Source of the DNA: Actinostola sp. cb2023
Lineage: Eukaryota; Cnidaria; Anthozoa; Actiniaria; Actinostolidae
Assembly (NCBI GenBank): GCA_033675265.1
Contig: JAUJYZ010000622.1
Location: 1-64,000 of the forward strand
Reading direction: 5' to 3'
DNA: 64,000 bases
In this document: piece after piece, positions 47,527 through 60,150 of the stretch
Layout of the letters: each line of letters starts with the position of its first letter
Position numbering within the stretch: the stretch's first letter is position 1
Translations under genes and position numbers: made by a program
Notes under the pieces: model-generated
Told to the model about the DNA's origin: nothing
Seen by the model: only the letters and a program-made list of their open reading frames with translations
The model's database searches: none

Positions 47527-49292
47527 TGCTGTTTCTGCTCCTCGTTCAAATAGCTGTTGTTTTGACCAATGTTTTGAACACCTCTGGTATCACAGCTTCT
47601 TACTATACGTTAGGGTAGATTTCGACCTGAGGGAAAACCCCTGTATGTTATTCACGCACTACAACTCTACACAGCACCAGGGTCCAATCGGTTATACCCT
47701 AGAGTGGCCAAAGTTGTATTTATGTATTCGTTCAGTGGTTGTCATTGCTAAAAATAGGGTTCAAAACATACTACGAATAACGAAATATGATTGGCTCTCG
47801 TAACTCCGTTTCTTGGAAAAACTTTCGCGCATGCCCAGTTAGTTTATTTTTGAAGGGGCCATTTCCGGTAACGCAGGGATTAGTTCCGGTCACGGTGTCA
47901 ACTTCATGGAAGTAATTATCATTAGCGTGTAATAATTTTATTTTAGACTAAAATAATAACTGCAACTAACTTAAATTTCACTAAATCAATTAATGTGCTT
48001 AATACAATGACAAACATCCAAAACTTATAGTGTGTTTCTTCATATATCAGTCAGCTCACGAAGCCCATCGGTTGTTTGTCGGAAGTCCGGAAGCCGCTCG
48101 GAATATTATGCAGGATTCCGGAAGTCGAACAATTTACAAAATTTTGCGAAAACATTTGCATCTGGAGGCTATTCATTCAATACATAGCAACCTTCCGAAA
48201 ACACTCTTATTTTGTAGAATACATTTCTGTGGAGAGAGGTTGTAGTTCAACGCTCGAAGCGTGGGCGATACATCAAAACAACAAGAAAACGAAGTCACAC
48301 GGCCCAGCAGGTCACGCCTGCTACGTCACGGTCCTCGCCTATTCCCAGAATACGAGTATATTTAGCTCGGCTGACAACGCCAATAATAACTTTTCTATTT
48401 TCCTAGTATCCATAATAATATCTTATCGAAGAAAGAGAACAACGAACGTTAAGCAGAAGAATGCAATGCAGAATGTTTCGCGAAAGTTAATATTTTGCAA
48501 TATTTGTATTTTATATTTATCATCTTGTTCAGCCCATGGCATGACCTCGTGGAAGACCTTACGTACGAACACTGTGCAGACTACTGAATCGTTTCAAAAC
48601 AACCACAATAATTCATCAATCCAGTACTAGTACTGCAAAGGGTTTAGAGATCTTTAGAACTTAGAACGAAGTGAGTTGATACACGCAGTGAAGAGAAAAA
48701 AGCAGTTACGTCAGTTGTGAGGTTTTTACACCGAGGTAAACCCCTAGAAATGTAGTTTCAATCGGAAGGAAAAATCGTACATATTGCTAATACAAATTGA
48801 TACAGTTAAAGCGCTATTTTATTGATTTATTTATTTTATACAAAATATTGATATTTCAGGTCTTTTCCAATTAGCCTGGGTCGCATCCTAAAGTCTGAGC
48901 GCGTTTTGTTCAGGTACAACGCAGACTATCGATACATCCGTCCAGTCTATTTGTCAATATCGTTTTTATTCACTTTGAATGGGTATTGCCTAATGAGATC
49001 GGAGGGAAGAGAAAGGAAATAAATGGGATGGAAAAGAGAGGAAAGAGCAGGAAAGAGGGAAAGCCATCGAAAGGGTAGGCTGATGGGAGAGCAGAGAAAG
49101 CATGTGAGATTAAGGAGACGAGAGGAGTACAAGTTAAAATCATTAAAATTATTAACAGGAATTCTCAACTTCTAGCTACAACTCTAATAACTAGTCATTG
49201 CTTTAAGCAAGCGAAGTGCTGCGAGAAGTATGTGATGAGCAATATGTGACCTATTACACCACTAGTATCATTATAATGGCATATGTTGTCAG
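47527..49292. other. spacer upstream of the bZIP gene, no supported gene
   Basis: Mixed sequence with several short open frames (48030-48245, 48076-48630) of unclear nature, and a purine-rich stretch at 48990-49120. The bZIP promoter should be at about 47530-47900 (transcription toward lower coordinates). Confidence 0.5.
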
Positions 49293-51280
49293 TTAAAGTG
49301 CCTATAACCCCCAGTTTGATGTCAATTTTAATAAAAAGTACTTGATTTTATAAGATGTTCTGCGAAAAAGATTTTCGATTCTGAGCAATCCTTGATTTGT
49401 TATGAATTTTTGAAATATTTATTTTGAGGTCCCACTTGTCTTTTTGAAGACTGGGTCGAGTGACGTCTACTAGGGAACCACTCGAAAGCGGCTTCCAATT
49501 TCACATATGTATACTAGGAATTTTATCCAAAGAACAAGGACTTTTGCTTCTGAATTTCGAGCATTGAACGACAGAAAAACGATTAGGATCCCTTGAAAAG
49601 TAATCCATATCCTTATAATGGCTACTAGAGAGCAAGTACGAGTATAAAATATAGTCTTTACGGCCTGCATTATGAACGTGAAACTCAGGTCGGTGAAGTA
49701 TGTTTACACCCCGCGGGTTCACTATCCAGTACTGAAGTCATCGATCAAAAGCAAAAATAATCATGGAAAACAGTCTGGGAAAACAGATAACACGAAGACA
49801 ATATGTTGTATGAGCAATACAAGTGTCCATGATACAAGAAAACTAACACATCGGACATATTCATCGTATATTCATCATATCGACGTACGGTACGTATACA
49901 GCTATGCATGTATACATGCATGTACATATGACTCTATATTTATGTGAAGTCCCGTTTGGGTCGAATTCCGTACATGAAACTGTTTTACCTCTACTATATT
50001 TCTAAGGGTAACTGAGGATAATTTTTATAATTTCTTGTGTACAACCACAGGTAACCCAATATCCTCGGAACCAATATCCTCGGATAAAACGCCGTAAGAA
50101 GAGGCTACAAGTAGCTTATCCATAGTCGGTATTTGGGTCTATTACGTTGTTAGTCTCCCTCGCAGCCGTATTTTAGTGTCTGCCTGAGAAGTGTATTGTA
50201 CTACAGAACCAACAACGGAGAGATGACAACTGTGATTTACAATAAAGATAGAATTAAAAACAGTGAACACATTTATTTGCGATATTTACTTTATATTATC
50301 ATGTTAAAATACGAAGTATTTTTCAATAAATTCTATACCCGGTCTATAACAAAAGAACAATTATTACTCTTCTTTTTTGTTTCAGATAAACCCACTGAGT
50401 ATGTCGGTAATAAATAGCGATGTCAGAGAATCCACATACAACAATGCTGAATGCTAGCTATTGGGATCGAATACACTGAATTGTAGATTGAAATACAGCT
50501 TGTATACGTACAGTAACAATTTAATTGTGTGTATTTCGGTGATATAAACCTCACTCCCATGCAGTGTTGATATGCAACCTTTATAGGTATAAACATAAAA
50601 TATGTATTAGATAAAAAGCTTGACCTTTTATTACAGTTCGGCACAAATCCCACCGTTATCGAGTTTAGGTCTCGGCGGCAGTGATTTCCCCGTCCTTTAG
50701 CTGGTCGGTCATCGCCTGAGATAGGAATAAATGAAGACCAATACCTTCTTGAAGGTTTGGGTAATTGTTACATCCATAAACCATGCATCTAGTTGACTTT
50801 TTTACAAGCGATCAATCTAATTTTTGAAGTCCTGTAGCTAGCGTTGTGCCAAAGGGATTCACCCGGCCATCATTTGCATTAATAATAATTTGTTCAGCCG
50901 TATATATAGGGCTCAAAATGTAGCTTATTATTGACAGTAAGATTATAGAATACTGTGTACTGCTCTATGCCGCAATTAAATTCAATATGGGCTCCTGATA
51001 GACCTGAATAAAGTGAAATCTCTCAGAAGTTCTAGTGATTTTGGGATACGTTCGGTTGTTGTTGTCCCTACTGGACGTCACAACCGAGCTCGGCCCAGTC
51101 TCCCAACATCATTGATCCCGGGTCTGCAACCGCTCGGAAAAAGCCGTTTTTAACTACTTTCAAAAATTCATAACAAATCAAGGATTCCTCGGAATCGAAA
51201 ATCGTTTTCGCAGAACATCTTATAAAATCAAGTACTTTTTATTGAAATTGACATCAAAATGGGGGTTATAGGCACTTTAA
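49293..51280. mobile_element. 2-kb element flanked by TTAA with long inverted ends
   Basis: TTAA at 49293-49296 is followed by AGTGCCTATAACCCCCAGTT. At the right, the inverted sequence (TGGGGGTTATAGGCACT) ends in TTAA at 51277-51280. The similarity of the arms continues, imperfectly, for about 150 nt (AGTACTTGATTTTATAAGAT, then GTTCTGCGAAAA). TTAA target duplication is typical of piggyBac and Kolobok transposons. No transposase is present. The interior has other repeats (for example near 50040, ACCACAGGTAACCCAA). Confidence 0.8.
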
Positions 51281-53113
51281 CATTTTGTTGGCTATAAATA
51301 ATGCAATCATCAGTTGAACGCAACATATATTTTTTAACTCAACTCAAGTCTCAAGAGACCACTAATGTTCTATTGCTGAAATGTATTGATAATAATGCAT
51401 AATTCTGCACACTTCTTGGAAGAATAAAATGCAATAACAATAACAGTAACAAACAATGTATGGTGTCAGTTCATGCGTTTAGGATACATGTATCTAGCAT
51501 TTTGTTATTGTGTCCATCATATGAGATAATCAATTCTGCGTTAACCTGTAGTAATGCAATATGGTAAGTTATAATTATGCAGTTACAGAATTGTTTGTGA
51601 TTCAGCCCAAAAGCGAATCATCACAATCATGTGTTTGTGCCGTAATAGGCAAATAATAATTACTGTTAGTCTCCAAAGACCAATATGCCATAATAGGCAG
51701 ATAGTTTAGGGACAACACCTCTGTGTCAGGGATGGATCTACTTCGAAGAGCATCCAGATAAAGTCGATCTCCTTCGACAAACATCTGATCTACCGGTCCA
51801 TTGTTCGATTGGTAAATTCTGAGCAAATCATAGAATCATAGGCGGCTGAAAAACTCATAAAAGAACATCGTCTTCCCCGTGAAATGTCACTAAAGCGTTC
51901 GTAGCCTTGATGAATGCTTCCGGCAATAAATAAGTTTGACTTTGACATAATTACACTGCGAATACCTCGGTCAAAACAACAACGAACTAATCGTCTACAA
52001 GGTGTTTTGAACGTACAATGTATGTAATCATTTATGATGAACCCCGCTGGACACATGTACTGCATGCTGTATACTGCTGTCCGAGCATTGTCGAAGTTGA
52101 TCCGACCACGTTCCGAAAAATCCGGCAGGACAAACACAAATCGAGATTTTTGCTGGCATCTAGCACACAGGGATCCCAACATAAACACAGGGAAACCGTC
52201 AAGAATAGTGTTGCTGCTCGCCTTACGGCTTCGCAGCAATTACAAGATAAATAATAAATCAAGGAAACGTTTAATCCCAAATTATTTCAAAATTTCTTGA
52301 CAAAATCTAAGGAAAAACTAATATCAGAAAATATTTTTTCACGTGACAATAGTTTTCAATACTTGTTAGAGAACAATAATACCTTCTAAGACCAATGTGC
52401 ACGCTTTGAAATGTATAAAAGTAACATCAACTTCAAGAAATTTCAAAAGCTAAATAATTCATAATTTTTAAAACATTATTTTATATTATCATCTAAATAA
52501 ATAATTTTGACCACCTTGCCTGACAACATGGCTGATTGTCGAGCATATTGCATCAACTGAAGAAAATATAGAATTAAATATAGGGCTACTAACAACATAT
52601 ACCATTATCTCTTATAGTCACCCCTCCCTCCCTAACTTAGCAAATACCATTATTTCTTAGTCACCCCTCCCTCCCTAACTGAGCAAATACCATTATTTCT
52701 TATAGTCACCCCTCCCTCCCTAACTTAGCAAATGTATACAGATGTTATCAAACTCATTAATAATATATGAGGGATAATAATAAATTCACTGATACAAAAA
52801 TTGTCCTCATTTTCATAGACTTTTAACTTTGATTTTCTCAACTAAACTGACTGGTATCATGAAAATATACGAGTTAGTTTATTGTCAGGGGTCGTGCAAT
52901 AACAGCATAAGTAATCTCTAACCAAACTTTAAATTCTAAATTCTCCTGTAGGATCTTTGCATTTTAGAGGAGAATTTAGATGTTGATCACAAGACACTGT
53001 TCTTGCATGGACCCTTCGATTACACATATGGGCATAATTTGCTAAGCAGGTTTGGCTAAGTAGAAACTGCCGTCCATATTGTAATAATATTACTAAATAA
53101 AATGGTGTGTACT
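51281..53113. other. gene-free region with minor repeats
   Basis: A 450-nt open frame on the minus strand (51790-52239) has no recognisable content and is not supported by splice signals. Three copies of a block with CACCCCTCCCTCCCTAACT occur at 52620-52730. CACAGGGATCCCAACATAAA at 52168 is another CACAGG-type motif. Confidence 0.5.
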
Positions 53114-56100
53114 TCAATGGACGGTGAGTGGTTCAGTATTGATTGTGCTCCCATGTTTGTCCCAGAGTTCCATGGCTTTGTTGATGACAATAACACAAGT
53201 ATCTACTGGACATGGCTGAAGGAATACAATACAGGAATACCATGAGTCTGACGCTTATAATATCTCAATCAATCAAGAAATCAAGTCACTGATAGTAAAT
53301 CAATCATTGATTCAGTCAGTTGGTCAGTCAGTCAGAGAATCAGTCAGTCAGTGCATCAGTCAATCAGAGAGTCAGTTGGTCTGTCAGTCAGTCAGTCAGT
53401 CAGACAGTCAGTCAGTCAGAGACAGTCAGTCAGAGAGTCAATAATTGGTCTGTCAGTCAGTCAGACAGTCAGAGAGTCAGTCAGTCAGTCAGTCAGTCAG
53501 AGACAGTCAGTCAGAGAGTCAGTTGGTCTGTCAGTCAGTCAGACAGTCAGAAAACCAGTCAGTCAGTCAGTCAGAGACAGTCAGTCAGAGAATCAGTTGG
53601 TCTGTCAGTCAGACAGTCAGAGAGTCAGTCAGTCAGTGCGTCAGTCAATCAGCGTCAGTTGGTCTGTCAGTCAGTCAGTCAGAGAGTCAGTCAGTCAGTC
53701 AGTTGGACTGTCAGTCAGTCAGTCAGAGAGTCAGTCAGTCAGTCAGTCAGAGAGTCAGTCAGTCAGTCGGTTGGACTGTCAGTCAGTCAGTGAGTTAGTC
53801 AGCCAGTGAGTCAGTCAGTCAGAGAGTCAGTCAGTTGGACTGTCAGTCAGTCATTCAGTTAGTAAAATTATTATTCCATAAATCAGCTATAAGTTGCAGT
53901 CAGTCATTGTGTCAGTCATTGTGTCAGTAGTCAGTCAGTCTTTACAATATCTACTAGTATTGTTAACACATTGTAAACATACCTTGTTTAATACTTGTGT
54001 AACAGATAGTGGATCTTTGACATTCAATAAACTATGTCTGGATACAATAAGGACAGCAACTCCAACAATCCCTAGAATTTTACTGGAACCAGCGACAACT
54101 TTGTCCCATACCCTACCGAAAACAGACACAGTTTATCATCAAGTACTGGTAGTTAATGGTGATAAAATAGTGGCAAAGTCAGTAGCTACCTTTCTATGCA
54201 GGAGTCTGGAAGGTCTTCTGCAAAACTACTTTCAAACCATCTACAAAGGAGTGACAATAAAACAGATTTTTGGATTGACAACTAAGCTATTCAACTGATA
54301 AACTAGTTGTAGATCTTTGAAGAATGTAGAAAACTATATCAACTACCTTTCATGTGGTAGATGATCAAAGCCATGGAGTGAGTTTAGATGTTTCCAAAGT
54401 AAGCTATCCTCTGCTTGTACATAATGCTCAATTATTTTTAACTGCGTAATAAAATAATAATCATTACTATTAATTATATTAATGATCATGATGAAGATGA
54501 TTGATGTCAATGGTAATGATGCTGATGTCAATGATGATGATGACAATGATGATGACAATGTCAATAATGATGATGGGTGATGATAACAATGATGTCAATG
54601 ATGATGATGATGATGGGTGATGATGACAATGATAATGATGGGTGCTGCTGCTGCTGATACTACAAATGTATACCAGTAATACCATAAATACTTGCATGCA
54701 AGCCAAATTTAAATTTGAGGCATACAAGATGGCTGCATTTGCTAGCAATCACAATGTCCATAAAACATGTCGCTACTCAAATTTGCAGATTTTTTTCAGA
54801 TGTTCTCCCAGTAAAGCCACTTATCTGCAAGTTTTGATGATAATTAGCTACTTTTGTGTTTACCAATTTGTCCCATTGGCCGACAAACTGTTGATGAATC
54901 TGGACAAACTTGGTAGACAACCAATATAGTTCTACTTCATCTTCAAACATGTTGACAAACACACTGACAACTGCATGGAGGATTCTGACTTGTTTTTTTA
55001 ATACCTGAAGTTTAGCAATGGTAAGGATGTGTCACAATAAAGTACACTATGTGTACAGTACATGACAGCCAATCATCATCATCATTATTGTCATCATCAT
55101 CATCCCTAGTAGGACTAAACATTTTCCTTCACCATAATCATCATCATTGAAGCTTATTTTCATGAATTAGCATCATCATTGTCATCATTATCATAATTTA
55201 TTATAAACATTAAGACCAGCATTAGTAGTACCACCAACATTGTCATTATTACTGTTATCATTATTATTATTAATCATTATCATCATCATCACAATCATCA
55301 TTACTATAATCACCATCATCAACATTATCATTGCAACTGTTCATCATCATCATCACCATCATCATTACTACAACAACAATCACAATTATTATTATTACTA
55401 TGATTCATCATCATCATCATCATCATTACTACAACAACAATCATCATCACCATTATCATTAATACTATGATTCATCATCATCATCATCATCATTACTACA
55501 ACAATCATCATCACCATTATCATTAATACTATGATTCATCATCATCATCATTATTACTACAACAACAATCATCATCACCATTATCATTAATACTAATGAT
55601 TCATCATCATCATCATCATCACTACAACAATCATCATCATCATCATCATCATCAATACCTCTGGGACAGCATTAACTGTGAATGCCCCCTCTTGCATCAA
55701 GAACATCTTTGTTATAATTTCAGCTATATCTGTACATTGTGAATTGATTTGATTGATGACAATTAAAGCCTTCTTGAGGTCCTGGAATTGTTCATTTCTT
55801 TGTTGATTGATGAAGGTGTGAGCAGCTTGGTAAGGAGGTAAGACTCCTGGAGACAAAGAAAAATGTAAACTCACAATGATAACAACATCAAAGAGTAATA
55901 ATAGTCCCTTTTCGCATTCGCAGATCCCGTTGTAAAACCGCTGTACTTATTGACATCAGACACATTTGTACAGAGTTAGCCTCGAGTCAGTGTAAATTAT
56001 TCACAAATATCAACAAGAACACGAAAAAAAATGTTGACATGAAACAATAGAAACATTTTTGAATTGCACGGACTGGTTTCTGAATCGAGGCTAAGCCTGT

Positions 56101-57781
56101 ACAAATGCGTCTTTTGTCAAGGACAGCGGTCATCTCTAAACAACGCGAAACTGGAGTATTGTAGTGGCAGGCAACTGCCATGGAGAATGAGGCAAGGTTC
56201 TTTATTATACAGATGAATATCACAATAATATTATTTGGTATTCTGCATCTAGCTGTATCCGCTGTATCCCCCCCCCCCCCCAAAAAAAAAAAACACCCAA
56301 CTCCCCCCCCCCCCCCCCCCCTCCCCCAACACACTCAACCATTCCCTCAAACCCACAAGGCAGTTCAATGTATGCTCACCTAGCAAGAGCTTCCAGACAT
56401 GTGATCGGTATACAGCTGGTAAACTGAACTTGCAGCTGAATGTTGCTACACGGTCAACATCTGAAGGAAAACAAAGAGTGAAACTTTCACACAATTATAC
56501 ACAGAATTATCAGATATAAGCTCCACTAACTAGACTGGCTTGTTATAATTAAACACGAGTAAGTTTTAATTAAAAGATGTATAAACTCATACATACAGTA
56601 CATGTAAGCTTACATATACATTGTACATGCATGTCTTTGTTACACTGTAGTTTGTATGCTATTTAAAACTGTAATTTATGAAGTTACAATGAAACAAAGC
56701 CGATGACTGTGCAATTATTGTAACTGCAATGAAAGCATTCATATATACTACAAACAAAGCCAAATCGTAAAAATCGTACTTCAAAACTACATCAAAGCAA
56801 AGGCGAGCAAGGTCAATGTTCGAAAATCCGTGTTCTTTTCAGTACGATGACAGTTGTATGATCCTTGTGTGAGTCATACATGTACATCTATTACGCGACC
56901 TAATTTTAGAACCGCCGCGTAGCGCTATTTAAATTAAAACAGAATTTCCACGCTCAAAACAGGTCAGTGAACGGCAAAAATACAATCGAAATCAAAACGT
57001 CCTTACAGAAGAAGACGCTCAGTGACGAGGGAGACTATTTGTGTCTGTGAGCATAGATAAAGATCTCCGACTCTTCAAGGTACGCTGTACGTGGTACATC
57101 TTTAAACGTATTTGAGGTCACTTGAGGTCACATCTTAAATCTAACAGAAGCAGCTTTTGATTTTTAATCGATAATGCCTTTCTGATTTCGAGATAAATCG
57201 AACAAGATCTTTCAATGTATAGGCAGAGACAGCAGATTGGTCGAGCTTTGTCACATCATACCGTAGTCTGAATCAACTGGATGTTTCAAAGATACGAAGT
57301 TCGACTTTCCTCTGCGATAACGAAGAAACCAAAGACGTTATCAGAACCGTCTGACCATGAATATGAACCTCAACTGGACGTTCCAAGTACGTGCTACGGA
57401 AGTACGATTCGGAGATTTTTATCTATGCTCACCGACACATATATACATAGTCTCCCTCGTCACACAACTGTCAGTCATTGTCAGGTCCCTCCTCACGCAA
57501 CTGACATTGTCCTTGTCATAAGCCCGAGTGTACGCTCATTGAGCGTCTTGTTACTATTGTAGGAGCACGTGCAAAACACGAGTGATTTTGAGCAATAAAG
57601 GGTATAAAAGCGCCTCCCATATTCAACAGGAACTCGTATGCTTACCTATTTCTTCATCCTTTAGCAATATCTCTAGTGCTTTCTTCTGTTCGACGTTCTT
57701 AAGTCCGAGTGTGTCATAATAAAAAGAACGAAAATTCCTCCCTTCTCTCGTTTTTTGCTTTTCATTTTTCGCTTTTTGCCA
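53114..57781 (-). CDS. TBC1D7: TBC1 domain family member 7
   Basis: Eight exons join in phase: 57646 to about 57781 (5' limit uncertain), 56380-56460, 55659-55846, 54864-55004, 54347-54441, 54190-54240, 53983-54112 and 53114-53215 (stop). The product is about 300 aa, as in TBC1D7. Signatures along it: RNFRSFYYDTLG and KKALEILLKDEEI, LPAVYRSHVWKLLLG, VELYWLSTKFV, WFESSFAEDLP, RVWDKVVAGSSKILG and NKAMELWDKHG. TBC1D7 binds TSC1 and is the third subunit of the TSC1-TSC2 complex, which restrains Rheb and TORC1. No ATG is in frame between an upstream stop and the exon 1 block, so the start codon is in an unseen upstream exon or is altered. Introns hold CAT, GAT and GTCA repeats. Confidence 0.93.
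53305..53870. repeat. (GTCA)n microsatellite
   Basis: CAGT/GTCA repeats with GAGA interruptions, in the last intron of the TBC1D7 gene. Frames reading Ser-Val-Ser-Gln are artefacts. Confidence 0.95.
55060..55655. repeat. (CAT)n/(ATC)n repeats in a TBC1D7 intron
   Basis: Recurring blocks of CATCATCATC with ACTACAACAACAATCATC, about 65 bp apart (for example 55390, 55465 and 55530), show a higher-order tandem organisation. Runs up to the donor of the exon 55659-55846. Confidence 0.9.
56262..56335. repeat. poly-C / poly-A low-complexity tract
   Basis: C runs of about 16 and 20 with an A run between, in a TBC1D7 intron. Confidence 0.9.
57010..57475. mobile_element. MITE with GTGACGAGGGAGACTA ends
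   Basis: GTGACGAGGGAGACTATTTG and GAGCATAGATAAAGATCTCC (57021-57070) are mirrored by CGGAGATTTTTATCTATGCT and TAGTCTCCCTCGTCACA (about 57410-57468). It lies in the first observed TBC1D7 intron. No transposase. Confidence 0.75.
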
Positions 57782-57857
57782 TTACTAATGGCGAATACCG
57801 CAGTTGATAAATATTGCTGGCTCGTTTATTGCCCTTTCTCCCAAGCCTCCTCGGCCG

Positions 57858-58306
57858 TAGCCTGATTTTCAGACGGCACCACAGGGAGCCCAAGCTCATT
57901 ATCTGTGAAGACCGTTGTTACGTTTAATTTGCATATTTACAGTAAATGTATGTGGCTTTAAAACATCCCTCCGTATTTCAAGATCTTTCGTAAATAATAA
58001 AACTTTTTTTTCACTAATGTGTTGTACTTACTACTTTCGATGCTGTGACGGAACGCTCTAATGGCGCTGAAACGCCGTCACAGCATCGAAAGTAGTAAGA
58101 ACAACACATTAGTGAAAAAAAAGTTTTATTATTTACGAAAAATCTTGAAATACGGAGGGATGTTTTAATAAAGCCACATACATTTACTGTAAATATGCAA
58201 ATTAAACAACGGTCTTCACAGATAATGAGCTTGGGCTCCCTGTGCGGCACGGGTAAAGGGAGATGAGTGGTCAGCGGTTGACCCGTGCCGTCTGAAAATC
58301 AGGCTA
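57858..58306. mobile_element. 450-bp palindromic foldback element, long arms
   Basis: Outer ends TAGCCTGATTTTCAGACGGC / GCCGTCTGAAAATCAGGCTA. Inner arms 57877-58051 and 58075-58240 are inverted copies (CACAGGGAGCCCAAGCTCAT to CGATGCTGTGACGG) with only minor differences, around a loop of about 23 nt. The end motif CACAGGGAGCCCAA is the recurring family. Confidence 0.9.
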
Positions 58307-58799
58307 ACTCGGCCTGACCTAGGCCGGTGTTTTGGTCGGCAGCGCGCGCTAAGTAGCCTGGGAGCGCAGGCTAGCGCGGAGCCGAGTCGTTTCAATTCCC
58401 ACTTTCCTGTGTTTCTAATCATCTCTGGCTATATTGAAACGGAAATTGTGCGAAGCGTCCAACGAAGCCGAGCAATTACCGAGTAATTACCGAGTAATTA
58501 CCGAGTAATTGCCGGGAGGGGGAGGTGATCTGGTACATGGCGGTGAGAGAAAGTAGTGTTTACGTGTATGTGTGATGGCGATGGACTTTATTTTCTTGTA
58601 TAAAAAAAGGAAACGCCACAATGTTTCGTCCAACTCGCTCCTCCCTTGCTAATTTTATTATTATATTCCCTAATCTATTATTAGTCATACGTCCGCCAAA
58701 AAGCGGCCGTATTCGCATGCTAACAATATAGTCCGGCTTTTTCGACAACCTATCACACATGAGACAATACATTGACATTTTCAGTTGCCAAAACAGGAG

Positions 58800-59045
58800 A
58801 TCAGGGGCCCATTTCTCGAAAGCCCCGAAAGCTTATCGGGCCCGATAAGGGTTTCTTTAAACATCTATATCTTCAAAACAAAGTAGTTTACAGAAATGAA
58901 ACTTTGCATGAAGGGAAAGTTTGTTCATATTAAAAACATGTCAAAAGAACAGCTTTGTAGAGTAAGTGTATCAGATTTCTAGGATGTCTTTAATTTATTT
59001 TCGGGCCCGAAAAGTTTACGGGGCTTTCGAGAAACAGGCCCCAGA
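58800..59045. mobile_element. MITE with GGGGCCCATTTCTCGAAAGC ends
   Basis: Left GGGGCCCATTTCTCGAAAGC, then CCCG, and right CGGGGCTTTCGAGAAACAGG, then CCCC, are inverted copies. The interior contains a smaller CTTATCGGGCCCGATAAG palindrome and a related GGGCCCG copy near the right end. No transposase is present. Confidence 0.85.
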
Positions 59046-59359
59046 GCCGACATGGTAACCATACTACACTTTCCTCAGATTGCCTTGTTAGATTTTTAAC
59101 GGCCGTTTATCTATTTTCACAAAACTATCGACAGTTTTAAAAGCCAGGATAAAGCCATGTTGGTATAGCACTAGTTTTCCTGCAGTTCCAGTATCTGCTT
59201 CACGCGAGTGCTACGTGGCCACCTTTCCTGTTGTATTTGTGTAAATGTCCACAGTTAAATTTTCTGTGCAAACACGTAACTCTGGATAAAACAATGCCGG
59301 ACGTCTGTGCATTCTTAGATGTGTTGATTCAGCACAACTGTATTTGTCTTGTGCCACCA

Positions 59360-60150
59360 GTATGATATATATAGCTAATTGCATAATCGTTGTCGGGTTG
59401 AAAATCATGAAAGCTATGACCAAAAGGAATTCTGGGAAATTAAAACTCTCAAATAACACCGTCAAATCATCGACCTTTTTATCCAGACTTGTAGGATCTT
59501 AGTTAAATAGCTCATATACCTTCAAAACTACGAGAACATTGAATATATATGTATGTAATGTGGCTCATGAACTGATTTCCCATCCATCCTTGCGGTCTCA
59601 GCTTCTATGATTTATGATTTTCAACCCGACAACGATTATGCAATTAGCTATATACGGAAAACACTAGATCCCAATGACCAAAACCAGGTCAAGATTTGAA
59701 TAACAATAGGAACTATTGTTAGATATGCCTCGTTCTACAATAATAATAATAAATATTTATAAAGCGCTCATAGCGAAAGTTCTGAGCGCTGAATACAAAG
59801 GACATGCATCTATTGTTATTCAAATCTTGACCTGGTTTTGGTCATTGGGATCTAGTGCTTTCCTATATACACCTATTTCGAAAAAGGTTGTCAGAGAGAA
59901 AGGCGATAGGAGAATGGTGAATGGTCATTCTAAGACCAGATGGAACTATAGATCAATGTGTGTATGTATATGCAAATAACCTGACAATTTAGTTCATAAA
60001 GCTTTCAGTAATTGTAAGTAATTATTACGAAACCAAGATAGAATAATTTAAACTGACCAGCAGTCAACTTTGGTCTTTTAATAAGTATTCTCCTATCTCC
60101 TATCTCCTTTCTCTCTGACAACCTTTTTTGAAATAGGTGTATACTGTATA
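59360..60150. mobile_element. three adjacent long hairpins
   Basis: First, AGCTAATTGCATAATCGTTG at about 59375 with the inverse at 59600-59650. Second, CTAGATCCCAATGACCAAAA at 59665 with the inverse near 59808-59862. Third, ACACCTATTTCGAAAAAGGT at 59870, then TGTCAGAGAGAAAGG, with the inverse ending at about 60145. They are likely nested or neighbouring foldback elements; the second spans an ATAAATATTTATAAAGCGCT repeat. Confidence 0.8.

Noticed and set aside
48030..48630. Possible THAP-like domain (KTLLFCRIHFC at about 48190-48225)
   Set aside because: Only a few residues resemble the end of a zinc-binding THAP module and the preceding Cys pair and flanking frame do not fit; no intact frame.
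51790..52239. 149-codon minus-strand frame
   Set aside because: No family, no supporting splice signals, and neighbouring frames are of comparable quality; left unannotated.
53320..53809. Serine/valine/glutamine-rich frames
   Set aside because: Direct translation of a GTCA microsatellite within a TBC1D7 intron.
56180..56383. Proline-rich frames at 56180-56383
   Set aside because: Arise from poly-C and poly-A runs; the true content is a TBC1D7 intron.
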